A DNA stretch of 64,000 nucleotides from Liolophura sinensis (lineage: Eukaryota > Mollusca > Polyplacophora > Chitonida > Chitonidae): assembly GCF_032854445.1 (NCBI RefSeq), contig NC_088300.1, positions 2,666,001 through 2,730,000 of the forward strand, given 5' to 3'. Shown here one piece after another: positions 33,048 through 45,000 of this stretch. How positions within the stretch are numbered: the first letter of the stretch is position 1; each line of letters starts with the position of its first letter. Position numbers and translations under genes: made by a program. The notes below the pieces were generated by a model. That model had not been told where the DNA came from, did no database searches, and saw nothing but the letters and a program-made list of their open reading frames with translations.

Positions 33048-36000
33048 ATGGCGGACCAGAGCTCTTCTTCGGCAGGTGAATCGACAGAAAATGGTACTGT
33101 TCAGCAACAGGGAGATGGACAGAACGTTCAGGTATGTACAAGAGGTTTCTAGTTTGCCTCTCTGTGTGGTTCTATAGCGTTCTTAACCAGCTGGGCGTCT
33201 TATATAGGCGGACAAAGCACCTGCTGGGTGACATGCTGCCTTGGCTCCGGACACGCATCACATGGTCGCCTCTTCCCTGTCACTGCTATATCCTCCGTTT
33301 TAGTCCAGGTGTTACACAGATGTGCTTTGACTTAAATCACTTAGCCAGATCGTCTTCATCTGGATATTGTGCTCTGCTTTTGTAGACACCCATGTGTTCA
33401 TCTTTTCTGGATGGGTCGATCGGTGACAATTGTTCTGTGATACAAGTAAAGTTACAACTGTGTCAGGGTGTACACTGTAATGTAACCCAGTATCGATGCT
33501 GATTCAATACAAAACTTGACCACATACAAGTCAAATCAGTGAGTAATAAAAGAGTCACCATTTACCAGCTTGCTGTTGGGATCTTGATGTACAAATAGGG
33601 ATTCATGTGAGTCATATTTTATTAGATATATGCATTACTCACGGTGATCTAGCCTCAGGTGGCAACTTCAACTCCTCTTTTAATACTGGTCTGGCGGGTA
33701 TGGTAGCCACAGGGGCAACCATGGTAACTGAATCAGGCCATGTTCAATAAGTCATTTCTAAACAATGGCTTTTATCCAAAACTGGTATCAACTATTTCTC
33801 TTACTTCTCAGTTCCCCGGCACATGCGGTGACCAATAATTTTTCAACTTAAGATTCATTTGTGAAGGTAAATTCTAGTTTAAAAAAAAAAATAGTGGCAT
33901 TATTTATTCATAGCTTTGAGCATCCAGGTTTATTGCAAGGGCCAGGAGGTGATAAATAACATAGAGCTAAATGGATAAAATGCTCATTTTTGTAGATTTC
34001 TAAAGTTGAAGGAACTATAGGACAACAAGACTATCATAGTTGAAGATTAGGCACATTCTGATTACTTGTACAGAACAAAATTCTTACCTAAAAGCTATAT
34101 TTTTCATTATTCATGCTAAAATCTTATTCAAGACCTATCTTATCTGAGTTAAATTCAGTTTGTTTTCACCTCCACTCCTGCACTGTAATCAAATGACTAA
34201 GGAATATGCTGATGATTAGCTCAGGGCAGCTATGACATCACTTCAAAACTATGAATTCGGTTCTTGAAACTGTTACAACTGATTTATGAAGATTTGTGTG
34301 AGGCCTGTTACATGAGTTACACGGGAGTTGTAGTATAATAGAGATCCTCCCAGATCTTGTTTTACTAAGTGTTGTGTAATGTTGCCTTTGGGTTGAACAA
34401 ATCCCAGGAGATTTCCTTTCTTACTGATTTACTTTGAAGACTGACAGAGGACTATAGGGACCTAGATTTGAGAGATTCTAACTTCTGAGCACTCCCTGTC
34501 AATGAACACAGGCAAATTAAATACCTTATGAAACATTGCTTCACAAGAACTCGATTTCCAGTTAACGTGAAGTGCTTTAGTCCAACAGACCACTATGCTA
34601 AAATCACGCTTCATCAGCTGTCAGAAGTCAGTCTAGCAATTTATGAGGTAAGCCAGTCCACAAGATGTGTTTTGAAGACTGTCAAAAAATGATCAGGTAG
34701 AGGGAGAACAGTGCCATCCTTAAAAAATATAAACCCATTAACCCAACCCTATCAGGCCTTCCGTCTGTACTCCTCCGGGTGCTGTAGGCTAGCAACTTCC
34801 TACAGTTAGTGCCACAGCTGGCTGTGTCTGACAAGGAAGTAACAACCTCTACGTACCAGGAGTGAAATTCGGGAGTTTCTTTTCTTTTTTATTTGGCTTT
34901 ATTTTGGGATAAGCTTCGTCCTTTGGCATTTGGTTGTAGAAGCTAGACCTGATTGAATTAACGAGTCTCACATGGCCATGATCTAGTCCTCGGTAATCTA
35001 AGGGTGTTTTCAATGAGATATATCTACATTTTCTTAATCTGTGGGATTTTGAAGTCATATATTTAAGTTTACAATATCCTGTGCTGCAGTCGTAAGCCAC
35101 ACACGGGTATGGGATAATCTCAAAATTAATTGTGAAAGTAAAACGATTGTCACATAGAAATGCCCCACATGCCAGCAGGTTATGTACTGCGGTGACATCA
35201 CAAGGTCAACAGTGGCATGATTGTAGTGGAGTAGATTTTCCTTCACTTTTCGACAGTTTAAAGGATAGGAATCGATATTGGGGATTTAAAGAATCAGTGC
35301 TATAATTGAAACTGCTGCTGTTGTATTTGTTCCTCAGGGCTCTGCACAACAGGCCCAGGCAGCCCCCAGAGCTAATGGCTGGTCAATGATCAAAGGGTTC
35401 GCTATCAGGATGTTGATCATCTACCTCATAAGCAGTTTCTTCAGACGGGGAAATACCCCAGCCCCCCAAGAAGGTGGGACGGCCCCACCCACTGCACCAG
35501 GCTTCAACACCTTCTCCAAGAACATGGAAATGGTAAGTTTATTCTCCACTAATGCCAGAAGTATTTAGGATCACTTACTGGCTGCTTGTAATCCAAACCT
35601 CAGTTACATGCAGATACATGTATATTCTAGTATTTTTCATGAGTTAGTTATCTCCCTATATTAAAGGCAACTAATTGTGCAAGGCCAAATTGGTAAAGAC
35701 ACAACCAAAACAATGTCCCCAAATATTGTTGGTTTATTTCTCAGTCTTTGTGAACTAGATATTGTGAACTGCATAGACTTTACTAAGTGCACGTATCACA
35801 CATGTTCCCTCAGGGTTAAATATGAAATAGAAATAGAAATAAATATAAAGTACACAGACACAGAAATGATTCACAAAATTGAATGAAAGATCTATATTTA
35901 GATTTAAAGCACGGCTACATTTAGGTATGTAGTGCTCTGTGTAACTTTGTGGGAAACAAGATGCCAATTGCATGTGGGAAGGTCTGACAGCAGCTTGCGG

Positions 36001-39000
36001 ATGGTCCTGGCTTTCCTCCGGGCTCTGCCTGGTTTCCTCTCATCATAATTCTGGCCGCCGTTGTATAAGTGAAATATTCTTGAGTACAGCGTAAAAAACT
36101 AACCAAATGAATAAATAAATAAACTAGTTGCCAATCATTTTAGGCTTCCAGCATAAAAAGTGTTATGTGCTTGTAATCTGTCCATAAATAACAGTTATAA
36201 AATGGTCCACTTACCAGGGAGTTAAAAGAGTGAAAACTAAAATTCGTGTGTAAAACTGATTTTACATGGATGAAAATTTACTCCATGTCAGCATGAATTA
36301 GAGGCACTAAAAGGAAATATTATGCAACATTTTTGTTTCATCCTATTAATATCATGTTTTCTGCTGCAAGCCATATTTTGCTACATAGACCAAATGACCT
36401 CATTCCCCTCAGGTGATAGACTGCTCCTCTGACAATTCTCTCCCTTAGAGGCTGTTGCTCTTGCCTGAAGCAAGATGTCGTGAACATGATGTGTGTCTTA
36501 AGAGACGATGAATTTCAAGTCAAGCGAAATTTCATACAATATCACAAATAATGCACAATGTTCTGGGCCATATTGCGTTTGAGGGATATAGGACACAGTC
36601 TCTCTGTCCATCCATAATCATTACCTTGGCAATGCATCCCTACAGTTTTGATTGGATTGTCATGAAACTCTGTAGACATGGCAGAGATCATGTGAGGATG
36701 TGCATGTGCTGTTTTAGGTTGTGCCACACCAGTTATTTCCTGAACTATTGCTCAATAAACATATAATGTGTACTTGTACAAGTAGATGGCAAGTCCTTGG
36801 CATTACCTTGTTAATGCATCTCTTACAGATAGTTTTAACTTTACCTTTACCCACATGAAAGTACTAGAAAGTGCTGCACTTTATGGAGCTTGCAGACTGC
36901 AAACTACACTGAGCCATGGTGTGGCACCAGCCTTTGTAAACTTATATGCCTATCAACACAAACAAGTTTGCATCTGCAGGGATTCATAGAAGTCAAAATT
37001 TTTACAACTGGAAACTCAAAATTGAGTTTTTCACTTGTCCAGATTGAGTTTATTTAAATTTTAAACTCCAACTATGACCTGGTATTGAGTTTAATCCCAC
37101 TTTAGCTACTGGTAATTTGAATGTGAAAGTGAGAGAAAGAAGGTTTAATTTCTTTTGAGGTTCATTTCATGATTTTATTAATGATATTTACATATACTTT
37201 TACAAGTATATTATCATGATCAGAGATATACATTGTATAATAAAACAGTGATTAACTGTGGTGATGCTCAAACTAGAGGTGTACAACGAAACAGTTATAA
37301 ACCATGCTGATGCATGTTCATGCATGTTTAGTTGTTTGTTGTTATATTAAAGGACAGAAAGGAACTAACAAACATTACATCAAAAGTAAATATGTGTAAA
37401 ATACAGAGATACATGTAAGGCTTGTGCAGTTCAGAGTACAGGAGTACATGTATAGTAAAACAGTCATAATCCATTCATGATCAGTTGTTGCTTTTTTCTC
37501 TTGTTAATTTATGTAGTTTTTATGATGTGGATTCCTCCTGCATTGGAATGATAATTTCTGTTATAATCAAAGGAACCCTCCATACAGGTACATTGTGTGC
37601 TTGGCTGTGTGGAATAAGCACCCAAAGGAGCCTCACCTCAGATCATATATATGCATAGTACAGGGTAGCAAGACAGGTCTATGCCCTGGTCCAAACTGTT
37701 CTCACACCCTTTGTTCTGGGACATATTTGTTTCCACCATGCAGTACCTGTTTGTAATCACTGTTCACTTCCTCACAGACCTGTCTTGCTACCCTGTACTA
37801 TGTATATATACTGTACCATAATGAATGTTCCATGAAGTTGCCACATACTCACCCTGAGGATGACTATAGTTATAGTTCGAAAGCTTGGTAGATAAAGTGT
37901 ACATAATGTACAAAATTATATTGGTCGCGTTATTCATGTGCAAATCACTGATCTGTTATTTGACCTCATGTCCAGAATAAACTATATGCAGGAACATAGC
38001 ACATCCATTGCTAGGACTTACTAGCACTAGGACTTAAACGTCACAAGTTTTGTTGCGCAACATGAAACATGGTGCATGCTGCAGTTTCATCGGTGACGTA
38101 TTTGGTCTACCCTCTGTAACGTTGCGCTGTTCACACTAGGGTCCATCCAGCATCACTGAAATAATTTAATAAGTCCCACTTCGCACTTGTGCTAGTATCC
38201 CATGGGAGTGTGATCTCACGTGATAGACGTGTCAAAATGGAAGCCCTTATCCAACCTGTGAGAATGAGTCAATACCAATGGTGTGAATGGTGTGAAAACA
38301 TAGGTGAAATGCCGACCAATATGTTCATTCAAAACCTTGCATGGTTTCCTGTAAGGCCAGCATTATCAACTTCCCCATCCTTTTTCTTAAAAGAATATTT
38401 GTTTAATGAGAAAGCTGCCATGGAAATAAGAATAGATTGAAGTCTTTTCAGTGGGGCAGTTTGAAGTTACTGCCCTCTTTAGCAAATCCTCTGCTAAATG
38501 AATGTGGTTTTTATTTTCAGGATATGTATGTGTACGTGAATGAGGAAGAACAATTCAGTGAGTTTGACAAGCCAGAGAACCTCTTCTGGTTAGAAAGAAG
38601 CCTGATCTATGGAGACTGGGAAGCAGGACCTAATCATGATGGAAGCATTGTTAAACACGGACAGATTTCAGTCACAGAGGTTAGCCAATGGAATCCACCC
38701 CTCTTTAGTTCAATCTTTTTATTTTATGGTGATATCTTAGAGCTGCTGGTGTTTTAGTACCAGGCTTATATAAGCATATTTAAAGCAGATAGGAAGTTAA
38801 CTCAGGCCAGCATGAAGAGTGTCAAAAAGTCTGATTCTACTTTTGTCTTTGCTTCAAGTCTTAACTCTGTTATTGCCTATAATGTGAAAATATGGAATTT
38901 AAAAGGTTGACAATGAAAATACAAAGCCTACAACAGTTAATTTTGGTGGTAATGCACAGCGCAAGAATTTCTTTCTTAGGTGTTCTGAAGTGCAGGCATT

Positions 39001-42000
39001 GCTTTTGCTTGTTGATAATTTATTGTTTTATACCATGAAATTGATTTTTTTTTTGTTGTTTCCAGAATTTACAGAACAACGGCTCACTTTTTATCCACGT
39101 GTACTTTGTTAAAAATGGTAATTCCCCTAATCCCAAAGACAAATCCTACAGGAGAGATAAAACTGCCTTCAAATCCAAGAGTAAGCATATTATCTTTTCC
39201 TTTGTTTCTTTTTTCTTGTACACGTCCATATGGCCTATGTCGTTCTTCTAATATTCCAGACTGAGCATGTTGATTGAGGCGTAGCATTTAGGGGGGTGTG
39301 GACATCTGGTATACATATTCATGAGGTTGCCCTCCACTCAGTAATGCTTTTGAGGTTGTCATGGTAAACCGGATTGCCATTTACTTGTCATTAAATCCAT
39401 ATGTCAGTACAGGTATGCTAATTCTTAGGGTTGGAAGAGACACTTCTTAATTCTGTTGAGATTATGATTGGTCAGAAAAGGCAGATTCAGTGGTAATACA
39501 CTTCTTATTTCTGTGTGGTACCAGACCTATACAGGTACTTGGTAAATGCTTATTCCTGTATTGTACCACACCTCTACAGGTACTTGGTGAATGCTTATTC
39601 CTGTGTAGTACCAGGCCTGTACTTTTTGAATGGCAGTGGTTTGCTCTGGACACTCTCATTTCCTCTGTCTATGAACAGCCATATTTGTCAGGTAAAACTA
39701 GTCACATGAATACCAGACATTTGTAAGATAGGACAAAGAGCCATCTTATGTCAAGAAAGGTTATCTTTTGACCCAATTTGGTTATGATTCCACCCAGTAC
39801 CTGTTTCTCTCATGTTTTTTCTTCAGTGTTGAACAAGTATAAGAAGAGGCATTTCCACACAACAGTGAATTTGTTAACTGGCCAGACGGATGCTCACCCA
39901 GACCTGATTAAGGTAAACTCTTCTTACACTCAAGAATACTTCTTGAAATTTGTAAGAATTTATAGGATAAGTTCTGGAGATGTATACGATCATTCCAGCC
40001 AGTGGATGGGCTGTGTGGAGAGCATATCGTGGGCAAAAGGGGAACAATGAAACATTGGGGCCTCCGTAGCTCAGTCGGTTAAGCGCGCTAGCGCAGCGTA
40101 GTGACCCAGACGCCTCTCACCAATGTGGTCGCTGTGAGTTCAAGACCATCTCATGCTGGCTTCCTCTCTGGCGGTACATCGGAAGGTCTGCCAGTAACGT
40201 GTGGATGGTTGTGGGTTTCCCCCGGGCTCTGCCCGGTTTCCACCCACCATAATGCTGGTCGCCGTCGTATAAGTGAAATATTCTTGAGTACAGCGTAAAA
40301 CACCAATCGAATAAATAAGTAAACAATGAAACATTAGTACTCCTGCAACATGTGGAAAGTTACACTCATGCTTTCTGGCTTAATGTCCATATACATCAGG
40401 AGCCTTGCGTCGACCACCAGTAACAGTTATGGGTTTCCTCCAGACTGTGCCCAGTTTCCTCACACCATCATGACTTCCTCTCTGGTCATGCGTGGAAAGG
40501 TCCACCAGCAACCTGCTGACAGTTATGGGTTTCCTTCAGACTGTGCCCAGTTTCCTCACACCATCATGCTGGCCTTCTCTCTGGTCGTGCGTGTAAAGTC
40601 CACCAGCAACCTGCTGACAGTTATGGGTTTCCTTCAGATTATTCCCAGTTTCCTCACACCATCATGCTGGCCTTCTCTCTAGTCGTGCGTGTAAAGGTCC
40701 ACCAGCAACCTGCTGACAGTTATGGGTTTCCTCCAGACAGTGCCCAGTTTCCTCACACCATCATGACTTTCTCTCTGGTCATGCATGGAAAGGTCCACCA
40801 GCAACCTGCTGACAGTTATGGGTTTCCTTCAGATTGTTCCCAGTTTCCTCACACCATCATGCTGGCCTTCTCTCTGGTCGTGCGGGTAAAGGACCACCAG
40901 CAACCTGCTGACAGTTATGGGTTTCCTCCAGACTGTGCCCAGTTTCCTCACACCATCATGACTTTCTCTCTGGTCATGCGTGGAAAGGTCCACCAGCAAC
41001 CTGCTGACAGTTATGGGTTTCCTTCAGACTGTGCCCAGTTTCCTTACACCATTATGCTGGCCTTCTCTCTGGTCGTGTGTGGAAAGGTCCACCAGTAACC
41101 TGCTGACAATTATGGGTTTCCTTCAGACTGTGCCCAGTTTCCTCACATCATCATGCCCCTTTTCTCTGGTCATGCGTGGAAAGGTCCACCAGCAACCTGC
41201 TGACAGTTATGGGTTTCCTTCAGATTGTTCCCAGTTTCCTCACACCATCATGCTGGCCTTCTCTCTGGTCGTGTGTGTAAAGGTCCACCAGCAACCTGCT
41301 GACAGTTATAGGTTTCCTCCAGGCTGTGCCCAGTTTCCTCACACCATCATGACTTTCTCTCTGGCATGCGTGGAAAGGTCCACCAGCAACCTGCTGACAG
41401 TTATGGGTTTCCTTCAGACTGTGCCCAGTTTCCTCACACTGTCATGCTGGCCTTCTCTCTGGTCGTGCGTGGAAAGGTCCACCAGCAGCCTGCAGACAGT
41501 TATGGGTTTCCTCCAGACTGTGCCCAGTTTCCTCACTCCATCATGCTGGCCTTCTCTCTGGTCGTGTGTGGAAAGTAACCTGCTGACAGTTATGGGTTTC
41601 CTTCAGACTGTGCCCAGTTTCCTCACACCGTCATGTTGTCTACATGAGTGAAATGTTCTTGAGAATAGTGTAAAACACGAAAAGAAATAAATGATTTAAT
41701 TGTACAACTGGGAATGTCTGAAGTAGGGACAGATTTTTAGACATTCCATAATGTCTGATAACCTGATAATTGTTAGCATCCATGAACCCTCTTAGTACTG
41801 GAGATTATATGTCATTTGTGTATGGAATACTTTGTTTGTTATGATCATGGCAAACAGGTATGGACAGAAATTCTGTAGAATTAACCCTCCTCATACACAA
41901 GCATTGTTTGTTTTACACAGAAAGAGAACTCGTCAAAGTTTGAGATCTTGTCCCACTGGCATCCTAACCTGACAGTTAACATCCTGGATGACCACTCCCC

Positions 42001-45000
42001 TTGGCAGAAAGGCGCTCTCCCAGCCCCGCTAGATGAATGTGAGTCACTCAGTCTAGGGTGAGGTGGGGTGTGAGGCTGATATAGTCACAATAACTAGGAG
42101 TGGTCTAATAAGGTATCCCTCAGGACATTGCATCTCCTAACGACTGAGATTGCATGTTCAGCTCCTACTGGAGCTGCTGTAGGCTGAAAGATTGGTTGTG
42201 TAGATACATGTATAAAGGCAGCCCTTTGGTCTTCTCTGTATTCCTTGGTAGACTGGACTACTGTTGTGTAGGTTATATATACATGTATATGTTGTATATA
42301 TATATGAAACCCATGAGTACAATTACATTAGTCTCTTGTTGTCTTCATTTTCAATCTTGTTTAATAGTTGTTAACATGCTACATTGTCTATCCAATGTAT
42401 AGCTCATTATGTCGTACCCTGAGTGTCGCCATCGAATAACAGGGAAAGCTGTGTTAAAAAAATGTTAGGGGCGGTATCTTAAAAAGTAATGCCGGTATTG
42501 AGATCAGAATTTGAACATGTGTAGAGCGCAATAACACAAGGGGAATATTACGTCCTTGATTCATTGTGTACATATTAAATACTTTATGTTACTGCATATA
42601 ATATATCATATTTCTGACTCTGTATTGTGTAGTAGAATGAAAGTTAAACAAAATGTTTAAGGTGGTATCTCAAAAAGTACAGCATGTATTGACCTGAAGT
42701 TTTACATGCATGTAAAGCACAGTGGCACAAGGGGGATGTTCCATCGCTGATGCTCTGTGAGCATATTAATTACCGTAAATTACCAAATTCACAATTTCAG
42801 TACTTTATATATTGAGCTGAAGTTTTGTATTATTGTGTTACAGTCAAACAAGAAACTTTGTTAAATTCTGTTTGGATGCATTGCAACACCAGATAATTCA
42901 GTAGTATTTCCATTTAATACTTGGATTAGTGAATGCCTTGGTGGCACACCACCAAAAAGGATAATTACCGTGATGACCCTTGGCTGAAGCATTACTCTAG
43001 CTGTAGCTTGGTGGCTGTTGATCATTTTAATGGCATGCTGGAATCCAAATACACTTGGTTCATTTGCCAGGTTAGGCCATATGCCTGGCAAATGGTGGCT
43101 GTTTTCTCCAGGCTCAGTTGAGTGTTCTGTACCCATTGACCTAACCTGACCACAATATTATGGTGTGAAACCCCAACCAGTCAGATAAATAAATAAATGC
43201 ATCTTATTTTAAACATGACAGTGGCTTTTTCTGATTCCGTTTGAGATACATACTTAAATCAAAATTCCAGCTTAGCACAGGCCTGATACTTGTTGGTTCC
43301 TTGTCAGCTCTTGCTCTCAGAATGTTTACATTTACATTGTGTTCTTTGCAGATGTCGAATTCTTACCCACTCCCCCAGGGAAACCCTCGAAATATCTACC
43401 TGTCATTTACTTCAACGATTATTGGAACTTGAACAGCGAATACACTCCAATCAATGAGACTACCAAGTAAGTGATTTCTGAAGATGACTTCTATTCTGAG
43501 ACTACCAAGTAAGTGTTTTCTGAAGACAACTTCTGTTCTGAGACTACCAAGTAAGTGTTTTCTGAAAAAGACTTCTTTTCTAAGACTACCAAGTAAGTGT
43601 TTTCTGAAGACAACTTCTGTTCTGAGACTACCAAGTAAGTGATTTCTGAAGACAACTTCTGTTCTGAGACTACCAAGTAAGTGTTTTCTGAAGACAACTT
43701 CTGTTCTGAGACTACCAAGTAAGTGTTTTCTGAAGACAGCTACCAAGTAAGTGTTTTCTGAAGACAACTTCTATTCTGAGACTACCAAGTAAGTGTTTTC
43801 TGAAGACAGCTACCAAGTAAGTGTTTTCTGAAGACAACTTCTATTCTGAGACTACCAAGTAAGTGATTTCTGAAGACGACTTCTGTTCTGAGACTACCAA
43901 GTAAGTGTTTTCTGAAGACAACTTCTGTTCTGAGACTACCAAGTAAGTGTTTTCTGAAGACAGCTACCAAGTAAGTGTTTTCCGAAGACAACTTCTATTC
44001 TGAGACTACCAAGTAAGTGTTTTCTGAAGACAGCTTTTGCTCTGAGACTACCAAGTAAGTGATTTCTGAAGACGACTTCTGTTCTGAGACTACCAAGTAA
44101 GTGTTTTCCGAAGACAACTTCTGTTCTGAGACTACCAAGTAAGTGATTTCTGAAGACGACTTCTGTTCTGGCTGTTTTACTGGTATTCATCTTAGTTGAC
44201 ATGTACAAATGTACATGTATATATGCTGAAAATGGTGTTTGATTAGAAGTATTTTATGAAGACCTTATGTACGATTTTACAGCGTAAAGTTTCTAATGTA
44301 ACACGGTACCATCTTGTGATGTGATACCCAGAAAAAAAATGTTTGACATCAATTAAATGATGTCTGAGTCTTGCTGCTGGACGGTTGCCGTAACTGCAGT
44401 ATGTGTGTGAGTTTGCTGTCTGCCATGTATTATGGTCACAAGAAATACCCATATTAACATAAAGGAAACTTGGCATAAAAAAGAAACATTCATGTCTGTT
44501 TGCTTGTGGTTCATCTCTAATGCTCATCAAGGTTAGTTCTTGACATACTTTACATGAATGGTTAAAAGTCCCTTTCAAATGTCAAACTGGTGGTGGAGAC
44601 GTGTGTTGGTGATTCAACATTTCGTCTAAAACTGAATTTGTAGAAATCGTATCCATCTTATGTGTACCTGTGACTACCACAATATAAGTAAGAATATCTT
44701 ACTAATGGGTATAATGAAATAACTATTAATCAATAAATAAATACTGCTCCAGTTCCAGGTAATACATGATTGGCGGGTTTCCTTGTATTTTATTGGTTAC
44801 TCAGTGGTTAAATAGATGCTCATGTACACCCAGGGGAATCCCAAGCCTGAAAATAGGTGGCTGAGAGGTTTTTTTTTTTGCATCTCTTTGGAGAAAGTAT
44901 TAGTACCCATATTATGCAGGCTGTATAAAGCTATACCAAGGTTACTTGATCCAGTACTTGCATTACTTACACAAGGACAATGTGGATCTTGCCACTTTAC

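Noticed and set aside
40060..40140. A tRNA gene
   Set aside because: The region has box A- and box B-like strings, but the anticodon arm is distorted, the acceptor stem does not close, and the unit is flanked by a SINE body, A-rich tail and target duplication.
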